From the NCBI GenBank assembly GCA_015478945.1, contig JABUQX010056935.1, positions 1 through 43,037 on the forward strand: a DNA stretch of 43,037 nt, given 5' to 3'. Source of the stretch: Trachelipus rathkii (Eukaryota; Arthropoda; Malacostraca; Isopoda; Trachelipodidae). The first letter of the stretch is position 1. The number at the start of each line of letters is the position of its first letter. The notes below the pieces were generated by a model. It was not told the DNA's origin. It did no database searches and worked only from the letters and a program-made list of their open reading frames with translations. Of the stretch, positions 1 to 11,060 are shown piece by piece. The translations under genes and the position numbers were made by a program.

Positions 1-400
1 TTTTTATAAATGAAAACCAAAACCATTCTTCACAATATAGTCCGATATTACTAATAAGTCTTTTATATTATCCTATATTCTATATCTGATTTACTGAAAA
101 GCGAGAGAAAAAATGCATTAAAGAATTTTTCAATATATATAATACTATTAAATAATATATATATTAAATATAACTAATATGATATATATATAATTACCCA
201 ATATAGATAATTCGTTAATATTACCTTATATACCTTTAATATTATATAAGATATATACTAGATATAATATATTACTATATTATACGATATATCTATAATA
301 TATATTATATATATATTATATAACTATATATAATATATAATATATATAATATATAGTATAATACATGCTATAATATAAATATATTAAAATCATTCTTACC
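1..400. repeat. AT-rich DNA with degenerate (TA)n tracts
   Basis: The sequence is dominated by TATA/ATAT words, especially 121-380, with scattered C and G interruptions. No open frame of useful length is present. I see no transposon ends. Confidence 0.8.
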
Positions 401-960
401 CGACAGCATTCTTAATTTCGTTTATCAAACGTGGAAAACAAAGTTTGCAACGTTTCAAACTTGCAAGCTTGCTATAAACCTGCCAAGGAATATTTTGATT
501 TATTAGTTACTGTATTCAAACATGCTAGTTAACCTATTCAGTGCAAACAAGTTTTTTTATGCACTTACAGCAATTGGGTTGCACGATGCTTGGACAGTTT
601 AAAAAACAAAGCTTTCGCAATTAAAATCGAGAAAAAAAAAATAAAAAAAATTGTTTTTGAATTTTAATTTTACTTAACAGCGCTTAATTATTTCATGACA
701 TCTGAATTAATTAATATTATGACGTGTCTATTGTCTGCTCAGCCCACTAGCCGTACCTGACTAATCTGGATACAACTCCACAGTCTAGTTATGAACACTC
801 GCCACTTGCATTGCTAGTTCCAGTGCTTGACAGCACTAGCCTACAAACCAAACGTTCATTAATTGCTGCACGCTAGCGATCGCATTAGTTATTTTGACTA
901 TCGTAAATATTGCGTTTTATTATTTAAGAATATATTGATTATAAAAAATTAATTAAATAT
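401..960. other. Low-copy-looking non-coding block
   Basis: This stretch is more complex than its TA-rich flanks but has stops in all frames. It holds a 10-bp perfect palindrome, GCAAGCTTGC, near 465-476, and A-rich homopolymer runs near 630-650. I recognise no gene or element. Confidence 0.5.
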
Positions 961-1400
961 TTATCTTTATCCTTCCCGGAAGTTGTATAATATATATACA
1001 TTTTTGCAAGGGTTACCATATAATATACAATATATATGATATATATTCAATTCTATATATACATGTAATTATATTATATACTCACATATATATATTATAT
1101 ACTACCTAATGCTCATATAATAACAATAATATAATAATAATCAAATAATTAAATTTGAAATGTATTTTACAACTTTTGAAAATATTATTATTTTGTAGAA
1201 ATTTTAGTTTTAAATATTTTGCCCAACCACCTCCGAAATAAGAAACACTATCGTGAACTCCTATAAATCTATATATATATATATATATTATCTAAATTAT
1301 ATATATATATATACAATAATATATTATATATATAAATAATATATATATATAATCTAGTATATACATAGTAATATATAATATATAAATTTTATATGTGTGT
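961..1400. repeat. (TA)n-rich block
   Basis: Interrupted TA dinucleotide arrays occur at 984-1110 and 1265-1390. The two are separated by about 150 bases of ordinary AT-rich sequence with no coding signal. Confidence 0.75.
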
Positions 1401-1640
1401 GGTTTGTGTATATATGTGCGCGATGTAGTACATGTGTCCAAACGCTTCTGCAGTTTGCTGCACACGATTTGTTAGCAAGTATTTGCCCATGCAAATTTTA
1501 AATCAAAGTTATCAAAATTGCTTCCAGTCCTGATTTTAATTGAACTTACAGATTGCTCAGCAAGTTTTCTTCGGCCAAGTTCTCAGCCAATTTAAAATCA
1601 AAGCTTAATCAAACTTGATTCAAGTATACATGCTGTCTGG
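1401..1640. other. Short complex non-coding island
   Basis: A short island of mixed sequence lies between TA arrays. It contains no frame worth reporting and no terminal repeats. It may be a fragment of an old element, but nothing identifies it. Confidence 0.4.
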
Positions 1641-1805
1641 GTTATAATATATATATATATATAGTAAGTATATATATTATACTATATATATTATAACTAT
1701 ATATGATTAAATATATATTATATATAACTATACATTTATATAATAGATATTATATATTATAGTATATATATATATATACTATATAATATATCTATATATA
1801 ATTAA
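1641..1805. repeat. (TA)n array
   Basis: Nearly uninterrupted TA/AT words run through this segment. They are followed by ordinary AT-rich non-coding DNA to about 2110. Confidence 0.8.
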
Positions 1806-2130
1806 TTGAGGAGAACAATTTTTTCACCATTCTAAATAAGTATAGATCATATCTCGGTTTCAATTTTGTCTGACAACATTCTAGATATAAAGCATGTTCA
1901 AGAATATTTCGATCACTATTTTTGGCAAAAATATATATCTTATGACCTAGTATATAATAATAAAATATATATTAGACTATATAATGTTATTTAATATTTT
2001 TTGGTTCTTTTCTAAGATTGTTCTTGCATTAAGTTGTATGAGGAATTTTTAAAATATTAATCTTATCTCATGTTCTGTGCTAGGGAACTTTTGGTTTTAT
2101 AGAGCACAAGTTGAAACCCCCTTCATTCAT

Positions 2131-2230
2131 TCGAGAGAGAAGAGAGAAGAGGAAAGAGTGAAGAGAGAGATGAAGGAGAGGAGAGAAAGAGAAGAGAGAG
2201 GAGAGAGATGAGAGAGAGCAGAGAGAGCAA
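2131..2230. repeat. Imperfect (GA)n microsatellite, first block
   Basis: The + strand is almost pure purine: GA dinucleotides with GGA and GAAA interruptions. Reading frames in it encode only low-complexity Arg/Glu or Ser/Leu strings, so I make no gene call. Confidence 0.9.
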
Positions 2231-2255
2231 ATTGATAGCAGGCCTGACAGGATCT

Positions 2256-2365
2256 TATTGTGTGTGTGGTGTGTGATGTATGTTTGTGTGTTTTGTCGGT
2301 GTGAATTGTGCTGTGTGTTATCGTTCGTTGTGTGGTTGTGTGTGTGTGGTGTGAACTGTTGCGTG
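2256..2365. repeat. Imperfect (GT)n microsatellite
   Basis: GT/TG dinucleotides are interspersed with single-base changes, giving a Cys/Val-rich spurious frame on the + strand. It lies directly between two (GA)n blocks, making a compound microsatellite with a purine half and an alternating purine-pyrimidine half. Confidence 0.85.
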
Positions 2366-2436
2366 CGGAGGTTTAAAGAATATGACAGTATTCTAAGTGT
2401 GTGTCCTGAAAACGATTGGAATTATGATGTTATTTT

Positions 2437-2581
2437 GAGAGAGAGAGAGAGATGAGAGAGAAGAGACGAGAGAGAGAGAGAGAAGGAAGAGCAGGCGAAG
2501 AGGAGAGAGAGATGATCAAGAGAGAGAGAGAGAAGCCTGAGAGAAGACGAGAGAGAGAGAGAGAGAGATGAGAGAAGAGAG

Positions 2582-2637
<56 letters not shown>

Positions 2638-2638
2638 T
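2437..2638. repeat. (GA)n microsatellite, second block
   Basis: GAGA runs fill this interval, with occasional C and T interruptions. The last 60 bases or so are the purest. The minus-strand frame through it is a Ser/Leu repeat and is not a gene. Such purine-strand tracts are known triplex (H-DNA) formers and slippage hot spots. Confidence 0.92.
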
Positions 2639-2970
2639 GGCAATATATATATAAACCAATGACTCTTTATAAAAATAAATATTGATTAAGATCATCCTTA
2701 GAAGTTAACTTGATATTAAAATTTTTCTTTGAAATATTAAAAAAATAGAAATAAAAATTAAAACAAAATTTGTGAATAGGATTTTTACCTAAAGTTAAAG
2801 CCTAAAAATTTCGTATCATCGAAAAACATAAAAGAAAACTTGTGGCAAAAATCTTTGACGGGTTTTTTCATTACTTTTTTCAATATATATGATGAAATTC
2901 TCTTTCAAATATCAAACAAATACTGACAAACATTTATATAGACCTCCTATTTTATCTTTTTGTGTCTTCT

Positions 2971-3005
<35 letters not shown>

Positions 3006-3550
3006 GAGATATAGTTAGACATGTTACGCTAAACTATATACATACACTTAGTAGCAATAAATATCTAATCAATATATATATATATCTATAATTATCACTA
3101 TATACTTATAGTTAGCATAGCAGTTCATGACTCAAAGTTGATACATTATCATATATAGGCTTCCTATACTACCATAATAAGCACATGATTTTACCTCAAT
3201 ACTCAACATGATCTACAGCGAGTGCGTATATAGCTACTGAGATATATAATGTTACTATAAATATATACTATATTATATATTGATACTATAATATATACTC
3301 ACTACCTACTCTACTATTACGATATATACCGTACTACTATATACTATAACTGCTATTCGTAATTATAATACGTATCATCACTACTCCCCGGAGTATAGAT
3401 AGGCTTACGACGTATAACAATCAGAACCGTATATATATTATATATATATATAAATTATATTAATACGTATTATATATATACTATTATAATAATATTCTAT
3501 ATATACTATTCATCATCATATACTCTATACTTTACTATTATATATCATAT
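2971..3550. repeat. (TA)n tract grading into degenerate TA-rich DNA
   Basis: A perfect (TA)n run of about 27 bases starts at 2971. It is followed by over 500 bases of TA-rich sequence broken by C and G at irregular intervals. The gradient from perfect to degenerate suggests decay of a longer array or poor consensus quality. Confidence 0.75.
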
Positions 3551-4680
3551 ATAACGTTCTTTGACGCGAGATAAAGTGAGATCAGTTCCCCTTTTAAAAA
3601 TATAAATTAATGACATCAAAAATCTTAAAAATGAACGAAAATGGAAGAGATCATTTGTTGCCATTTTTACAAACAATTTATAAGAAATTGAGTTTTATTT
3701 GCGGAACCCTCCTTGTTTACAACTGATCTGTTAAAGGTGACATGTTCATGTTCAGAGTTTACAAAATTCATTTGTCCTTACCGAAAGTCAAAAAATTATT
3801 TAAAAACTTTAAAAAATGATGTAAAATAAATATTAGTATATCAATGAGAATTGTTATTATTTGTATTTGAAATTGTAATTGCTATTATAACACTTCACTC
3901 GATTCAAGTTATTTAAAGCTGCCGTTATGAATAATTAATTTTTTTTGGCACTAAATGTAGATAAGTAAAATGGGTATAAAGAAAGTTTTGCTATGAATAG
4001 CTATTTTTAATAATTACTAGTATTTGATGAGTGTAGAAAGTATCTATAATATGTTAGCCCAAGTATTACATACATCAGTAATGTACCACATAAACGTTTG
4101 TTAGAATGGAAAGTGTAAAAGGCTTTATTTGTGTCAATCGCTACCACGAGAGGAGCATTGAAGAAAACGAATATTAGAAAAATATGTTAGCAAGCCTGTA
4201 AAGGAAATACAAAATAAGATTTATGTCTGAGCTGATAAAGGATTAAATATTCTAAGCAACATTTGAAGAACTTAATAGAAAGCTATTTTGACTTCAAATC
4301 TAAGGAAATATTTTTCCCAATTTTTTTATGCGTGAAAAACACGTGAAATGATGTGTAAAGAATTTCTTTCAATTTCAAGAAAAAAATACGTGGAAGAAAA
4401 CCATTTACAAAATTAAAAACTGGAATATGAACTAAAATGTGTTAGTTCAAAAATATCCCAGCCACTATGGCATAGGGAGATTGGTAAGGAGAACTGATAG
4501 AATGCACTCCATGTCTTTTGTCTGAAGAGAAAATATTGAGGAAGTATGGACATTGTGTAAGAATATGTAAGATTAGAATACAGGAGTTTTGTGTGGCGTA
4601 TAATTCTATATTTTCCTCTTAAGCACTTCTTTAAGTTATTTCAAATCATTTTGACAAAAAAAGCCTGTTATAAACAGATC
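3551..4680. other. AT-rich low-copy block without a gene
   Basis: About 1.1 kb of ordinary AT-rich sequence lies between two TA-rich zones. I translated the more complex parts (around 4120-4200 and 4440-4620) and found only short frames closed by stops. No terminal repeats, splice pattern or known motif was recognised. Confidence 0.5.
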
Positions 4681-5490
4681 CAAAGTATATATATACGTAT
4701 ATATATATATATAATATTATTAAAAGCCTATAAACCTAACTACTTTAATATTATATATATAAATATATAATTATAATATATATATATATATAATATAGAA
4801 ATATAAATATACTTATATTATATTAAATTATACATATATACTTTAACTATATACGATATATTATACCTACTATTAGTATATATCTACTTTTAGGATATAT
4901 ATATATATATACTCCATATATAATATATTATATAGTAACAGCTCTCTTTATCTATATACATAAATAAGTGGTATTCTATTTATATGTATACATGTATATA
5001 TATACATTATACTAATGTATATTAATATATATATATATTTATTATCAATTTTATATTTATATATATATCGTATAATAATAATAATTTTAATCATGCTTAT
5101 ATATATACTATATATATACTATATATATATAGTATATAATAAAATATATAAGATATATACTATATATATAGTTTTTTATTCATATACTAATATATATATA
5201 TCCCACTATATGTTATATATACTATATAAATAGTATATTATATAATATATAATATAATTATATATATATTAATCATGACATTATATATATATAGTAATTT
5301 TTATTATTTTTAAAAATTTTTTTATTTTAATAAAAAATGATAAATTATTTTTTTTATAAGAAAATGTTATTTATTATATATAAATAATTATATATTATAT
5401 ATATATATATGCTACATATGTGCATATATATACTATATACTATATACTATTTATATACATTATAAGTTTTTATACATGTACTAATATTAA
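4681..5490. repeat. (TA)n-rich block
   Basis: Dense TA/AT dinucleotides run from 4688 to 5480. The 72-codon + frame at 5015-5233 translates to Ile/Tyr/Leu only, as expected from translated (TA)n. It is not a gene. Confidence 0.85.
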
Positions 5491-5493
5491 TAC

Positions 5494-5735
5494 TAGGAGT
5501 GGATGGTTTAAACCATTTGTTTAAACCATGGTTTAAACCATGGTATAAACCACATAAAAAAAACCAATGGTTTAAAAACCATATAAAAAAACATGCATAA
5601 AATTTAAAAAATATATTAGTAAATATTTTCTAGCCAGGTTGATATGTCTTCTCAATATTTCCACATCCGAAATAGTAGTCCCTGTTAACGGCCAACTAAA
5701 AAAAGATTTCTGCAATTTTTATTATTTTAGAGATG
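5494..5735. mobile_element. Possible left end of a hAT-like DNA transposon
   Basis: The segment opens with TAGGAGTGG and then carries clustered palindromic words: GGTTTAAACC-type motifs at about 5504-5552, and AACCAATGGTTT at 5562-5573. Many insect and crustacean hAT elements begin with a T/CAGGGGTGG-like terminus followed by repeated GGTTTAAACC subterminal motifs (family knowledge). A complex AT-rich stretch follows to 5735. The proposed right end, in inverted sense, is at about 9480-9575. No 8-bp target duplication was found and no transposase motif was recognised, so the call is tentative. Confidence 0.35.
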
Positions 5736-8700
5736 AATATAATATATATATAGCTATTGCATGATCATATTTATACTCATATATATGATATTATATATCA
5801 TATATTTATACTATTATACTATTAATAATATAGAATATAAGTATATATATATAATTAATTATATATATATCTTATATACTTTAATTATATCATAATATAT
5901 ATATAGTATATATATATATACAATATATTAAATATCCACATACAGAAGCTATACGCATCGATATGGCTTGACATGTTACATACTACAGTTTAATTAGCCA
6001 ATTAAATTCCACTACATAACCTATACGTATCGATATGGCTTGACTCTAGTTTAAATATTTATTCTACCACTACTAGCTATAGTAAATATATCATACCTAT
6101 ACCGACTATATACTTATATAATAATATACGATATCGCTTATATATATATACAAGTATATTATAATATATGATATAATATACCATGTTATATATACAATTT
6201 ACTATAACGGCGTATATATATAGCTATACATATATTATAGTAATATAGTATATAATGTTATATTACTTATATATATATATTATATACAAATATATATCAT
6301 ATATAATATATATACATATATAATAAAATACTATATTATATACATATACCTATATATAACCTAGTACTACTAGCCAGCTATATGATATATATGATATATC
6401 CCTATATTTTAAATAGTCCTGATACGCTAAGATATATATATATATACCGTTAATATAGTACAGAACTAGAATACACTTCTACATTCACATGAGTTGAATA
6501 TAGTTATATAATACTAAGAAGTTTATGAGCGCAAAGTTTAGTTTTTCATTACCATATTAAATTATGGAATTCATTTTTAATTTCAAAAGGGGATTATGAA
6601 AAGTAAATCAGTTACTTTCATATAGTTATATCTCATATATATATCACTTATATACTACTAAGTATACTCATATTATATAAAATAAGATATTATTAATATA
6701 TATATAAATAACTCATATATATTACAGATATATATATTATATATGTATAACTATCAATTATAAATATTATCTATTATACTATTATAGTAACCATATCATA
6801 TATAGTCTATGGGTGATGATATATACATTATATATAGTATTACAATTAGATTATACATAATATATATACTATATATTATAGATATATAGATATAAGGGCC
6901 AATATAATATACTACATAGTACTATAAGTATCTATTACTACCCATGTAACGATATATATAGCTACCTCTACTATCCACTCAGTACTTAGCATTCTCATAC
7001 TACAATACTCAATGTATACTATGTACTACTCAGTACTACCATCATACCGTATATATATATATAATAATATATGTATATTATATATATCATTAAATTATTG
7101 TTTAATGGTATCATATATAGCTATCTCATATATATATATATAATATCCACTATATCACATTTAGCGAGGTATCTACTACTTATATATATATATATATATA
7201 ATTATATATATATAGTACTATAGTAGTATATATATAGTAGATAATAATATAAATATATATACACTAGATATAATAATATACTATATTATATATACTATTA
7301 GATATATATATGTATATATAAGTATATATATATATATTATATAATATATATATATTAATATATATATATATATAATATATGTAGTATATTATAAGTATTT
7401 AGTCCTTACTAGCATATACATATATCTACTTATATATAGCAGCACCTAATACCTATACCTATCTACACCACGACCTGATAAACTACTACTCATATATACT
7501 AATAGTATACTAATATTGATATACTTTATATAATATATTTAATAGCTTTAATATATATATATAAACTAGTAATATATCATCTATAGTATATAATAACTAA
7601 TACTACCATAATACGTATTAATACTAACCTATCATACTACTAGAACATATCATAGTATATACTAGTACATATATATAGATTATATTTTATTATATATATA
7701 TACTATATAATATTATATTCCCTGATATATATAATATTATATATATTATCGTATCATATAATCATATCTATTATATATACTATACTATAGTTATTTATAT
7801 AGCTTATACTTATCACATTTATATAATATAGTATACTACATATTAGTAGTATACTATTTATATATACTATATATATATCATTATATACATGATATTTATA
7901 TATCATATATTATATACTATTTATATATATATGCTATATATAATGGTAGTATACTAGTATCATAACTACTATTGCATCACTATACTATATATATTACTAG
8001 TATATTTACATATATATCGTATTATATTATATTACTTAGTACATTACCTATATATATATGCTCGTTTAATATATTCCCATATCTGTATCGCTATATATAT
8101 AACTACTATACTATAGATATTATATATTTAATATATACTATATGTAAATCTATAATATACTATATATATAATACTATATACATTTATATGCATACTATAT
8201 ATATATCTATCATATAATATATAGTACTTATAATTGTAATGATATATAAATATATATAACTATATAGATAATTATATCATTATTATATAATATATAGGTA
8301 GTCTATTATTAATAACAATCTCTGTTACAGCTGTATATATATATGTATCATATTAGCCGTATTATACTAGTATACTTTAGTGATATATGTATATATATTT
8401 ATATATGTATACTATATATATAAAATATACTCTACTAATACAATATAATATATCATATATTCATCAACATAGGTAATAAACAGATCTACTATGATATCTA
8501 CTCATTATTTATAGTATATATATATATATACTATGTACTAAACTACTATGGTATCATATATAGCTATATCAATAGTTTTGACTAAGTATATTTAGGATAT
8601 AGGTATACTATACTATACTATACATATATCATACAGTTTATTATCTATATATTAGCCTCTATATCAATTCAGTACGTATTTATTCCTATCATATAGCTAT

Positions 8701-8880
8701 TAGCCTTTATATAGTATATATATACCACTATATATATATATAGGTTATATCATTTCGAGTAGTATATACTATATATATATATTACTTTTACTATATACTA
8801 TTCATATATATAACGTCTCCGTAATTTATCTCACTTGCTATAAGGTTAAGGATATACTTATATTATACTATATATATATA
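5736..8880. repeat. About 3.1 kb of degenerate (TA)n-rich DNA
   Basis: TA/AT words, often as CTATATATAG-like blocks, make up nearly all of the sequence. Short complex interruptions occur near 5935-6060, 6460-6620 and 7140-7160. The 81-codon + frame at 7972-8217 is translated TA repeat (Ile/Tyr-rich) and is rejected as a gene. The array may have expanded inside the element suggested by the flanking AAACCA/TGGTTT ends. Confidence 0.8.
5949..6044. repeat. Two 24-bp direct repeats, 72 bp apart
   Basis: Copies lie at 5949-5972 and 6021-6044, with a single difference (GCATCG versus GTATCG). Both end in ATATGGCTTGAC. The dozen bases before each copy are also loosely alike (CCACATACAG versus CCACTACAT). 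This is a remnant of a tandem or duplicated unit within TA-rich DNA. Confidence 0.75.
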
Positions 8881-8884
8881 AAAA

Positions 8885-9478
8885 TAAAATATTTGTAAAA
8901 TTTAACATGTTTAAAACCCTTGATTCTTGTTCGAGCCTGGGGAATATCATTTTTTCCCATTACTGCACATTTCTAAAGTTTATCATTATAAAACTCATAT
9001 TGCTGGAGTCTGAGGATTTGTGTGAGAAATTTGCATGTAGAGCAGTGATCTTTCTTGTGCGTCATATCATCTGTTTCATCCTATTAAAGAGGTCCAAATT
9101 AAACGATATGTGACATTGGTCGTCATAATCGCATCACGTTTGGTTATTAATTAGATTTTTAGTGCATTGAACTATACATATTTGTTTTTTTGGTAAAATA
9201 ATAAAGTAAAACCTTTATTTTGCTTTTATAGTACTTATAATATACCTCTTTTTTTTATTTGAGTTTAGTTGAAGTTTTAAGTTTCTCTTTTTTCACTTAT
9301 ACCAGTTACATTATCAAGGAAATTTGAAATTCAAGAATCTAAAGAAATTTATTTAAGGAATTTTTAAAAAGTGTTAGCCACATGTGGTATATAACATAAG
9401 TAGTTATTTTGAGATATTCTAATATATCTAATTAAAACGATTAAAAATTGACAAATAAAATTTACAAACAAGTAGAAT
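8885..9478. other. Complex AT-rich DNA inside the possible hAT-like element
   Basis: Sequence complexity returns after the TA zone. A 68-codon + frame (8907-9113) is rich in Ile, Leu and Phe. I do not recognise it, and it shows no clear match to the hAT dimerisation domain. Beyond 9113 all frames are closed. The block may be the degraded 3' part of the element proposed for 5494-9575. Confidence 0.3.
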
Positions 9479-9575
9479 TAAAACCCATAAAAACCGAAAA
9501 AAAACCAATGGTTTAACTTGGTTTATTTTAAAAAAAACCATGTTTTTGGGTTTTTTTCTTAAAAACCCAGTATTT
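9479..9575. mobile_element. Possible right end of the hAT-like element
   Basis: On the minus strand this segment reads as repeated AAACCA/TGGTTT words (around 9483-9490, 9504-9516 and 9535-9545), followed outward by a GGGTTTTTAAG-like terminus. This mirrors the repeated words at 5504-5573. The two ends are alike in motif composition rather than base for base, and the terminus cannot be fixed exactly. Confidence 0.3.
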
Positions 9576-9755
9576 GCTTTCCAACGACCTATATAATATT
9601 ATATATACTATATACTAATACTATTTATAGTGGCATTATATATATATACGACTATACATTAACTTAAGAATATAGAACTAGACATGAGATATATATATTT
9701 TCACATACACAGACAAATCATATATTATATATATATTATATATATATATAATTGT
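9576..9755. repeat. (TA)n-rich block
   Basis: TA-rich sequence at 9590-9660 and a near-perfect (TA)n run at 9718-9750 separate the possible hAT-like end from the tandem repeat and retrotransposon downstream. Confidence 0.75.
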
Positions 9756-9936
9756 CATGTTATTGTATACAGGAGTATCTGACTATAGGAATTTTCAACA
9801 AGCACTGCTTTTTTTCCCACAATGCATGCAGTTTTATACATTCGCACACCCATTAACGATTTTATTTGTAAAATGTCATAGACAAACATAACCTCAGAGA
9901 AGCTAAGAAAGGCGTATTGAAAAATTAACCCCTCAT

Positions 9937-9975
9937 CCACCCTTCCACCCTTCCACCCTTCCACCCTTCCACCCG
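9937..9975. repeat. Tandem repeat of CCACCCTT, 4.9 copies
   Basis: Perfect 8-bp units start at 9937, 9945, 9953, 9961 and 9969, the last ending in G instead of T. The array lies inside a 106-codon minus-strand frame (9755-10075), where it encodes a short Gly/Trp/Lys/Arg/Val-rich stretch. That frame overlaps the + strand retrotransposon and is not thought to be a gene. Confidence 0.95.
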
Positions 9976-10176
9976 TCATCACTTGTGGTGAGTTTGTGAC
10001 CTCAGAAGATGGGTTTTTGTCAACAAGAATAGCACGTTTTTCAGCACAGTTCAATTTCTTAATTAAATTTTGCAATCTTCGCTGTCTATATTCAAATTTT
10101 TACTTAATCTACTTAGACCAAACCACATTTCTAGTTCCCAGGAGAATCTTATGTATCTAAGCGCTCCGATAGGATA

Positions 10177-10184
10177 ATCTACAA
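10177..10184. repeat. Left target-site duplication of the hAT MITE
   Basis: ATCTACAA immediately precedes the element start CAGTGG. It matches the right copy CTCTACAC at six of eight positions, the two mismatches being the outermost bases. The shared core fits the nTnnnnAn target preference of hAT transposases. Confidence 0.7.
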
Positions 10185-10433
10185 CAGTGGTTTTCTAACT
10201 GGTGTGCGCGCACGCCTTAATTGGGATGCGTTTCGAAATACCAGCGCGTGCGCGACAAGCTTGAAGAAAAACCTTAAATTTTATTTTTTGGTAATTTTAT
10301 ATATATATATATATATATATTATAATATATATATATATATATAATCTCAGTTTATAATATACATTATCACTGAAATAGTATATAATTAGAGACTAATAAC
10401 TTTAGATATATAATATATATATTTATATATATG

Positions 10434-10469
<36 letters not shown>

Positions 10470-10542
10470 GAAAGAATAGCGGTGCAGGGAATCTATTTTT
10501 TATTCTTGGGGGTACGCCACTTAAAATGGTTGGGAACCACTT
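10185..10542. mobile_element. Non-autonomous hAT transposon (MITE), 358 bp
   Basis: The left end begins CAGTGGTTTTCTAAC. The right end, read on the minus strand, begins AAGTGGTTCCCAACC. These are imperfect versions of the CAGTGGTTCTCAACC-type terminal inverted repeat found on many hAT elements. GC-rich subterminal sequence follows on both sides: GTGTGCGCGCACGCC at the left and, in inverted sense, GTGGCGTACCCCC at the right. Between them are two (TA)n expansions (about 10297-10342 and 10438-10467) and no coding sequence. It lies within the LINE endonuclease, and LINE homology resumes immediately on both sides. It would have been mobilised in trans by a hAT transposase encoded elsewhere. Confidence 0.82.
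10297..10342. repeat. (TA)n expansion inside the MITE
   Basis: A near-perfect TA array sits between the GC-rich left subterminal sequence and the centre of the MITE. A second array lies at about 10438-10467. Both must post-date or accompany the MITE. Confidence 0.85.
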
Positions 10543-10550
10543 CTCTACAC
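10543..10550. repeat. Right target-site duplication of the hAT MITE
   Basis: CTCTACAC directly follows the element and corresponds to ATCTACAA at 10177-10184. LINE coding sequence continues from here into ...NYTRIYPQF. Confidence 0.7.
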
Positions 10551-11060
10551 TGTTCTCTTCAATTATACTCGTATTTATCCTCAGTTTTTAGTAAAAGCCT
10601 GATGTTTCTCATATGTACGCAATAAAATTGCCTGATCTTGTAATAACAATTTGGAAACTTTCTTTTTTTTTTACTTAATGGATTAGAATTCCCTGTCATT
10701 CTGCAAATTAATAAATTTGTTCTGTCTAGTTTTACCTAATTATAATGACTATCCTAAATTTTTTGACAATCCAAACTTAAAAATAGAACACACATTATCT
10801 TCTTCACCTTTTTTCTTCTTTTCACCTTTTTCAGAAACTTTTATTTTGGGTGATTTCAAATTTCACCACCGCCAATCACTTCCCATTTTTTTCAACATTG
10901 TTGTTGAACTTTTTTCCACCTTTCTATTCAGAACAACCTTGGACAGATTGTGAAGCTCCCCACAAATATTACTGATTGTTTTGAAGATGAACCCAACATT
11001 CTTGATCTTTGTGGTTTTGCGATCACCTTTTACTCTGTGTATATAATTATATACATTTAA

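Larger units (their letters stand above)
10050..11060 (+). pseudogene. LINE endonuclease domain remnant, split by a MITE
   Basis: This is the N-terminal APE-type endonuclease part of the retrotransposon protein, which normally nicks target DNA to prime reverse transcription. The upstream piece (10050-10184) carries the CN-R-LYSNF block and a degraded glutamate motif near 10132-10150. The downstream piece (10543-11060) starts in the same frame after the MITE and one target-duplication copy are removed. It then continues through YVRNKIA, DYPKFFDN and GDFK. The conserved GDFN motif reads GDFK, so the Asn is lost, and the expected SDH motif after 11009 is not visible. Several frameshifts and stops make it non-functional. 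Confidence 0.82.

Noticed and set aside
2258..2455. Cys/Val-rich + frame resembling a cysteine-rich peptide
   Set aside because: The cysteines come from the (GT)n microsatellite and the frame runs on into (GA)n. No signal peptide or cysteine pattern supports a secreted peptide.
2422..2643. 73-codon Ser/Leu-rich minus-strand frame
   Set aside because: It is the translation of the (GA)n microsatellite.
5015..5233. 72-codon + frame
   Set aside because: It is translated TA repeat (Ile/Tyr/Leu only) and has no protein-like complexity.
7972..8217. 81-codon + frame
   Set aside because: It lies wholly in the degenerate TA block and its composition is explained by the repeat.
9755..10075. 106-codon minus-strand ORF
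   Set aside because: It overlaps the + strand LINE endonuclease start and includes the translated CCACCCTT repeat. No motif or start context supports it.
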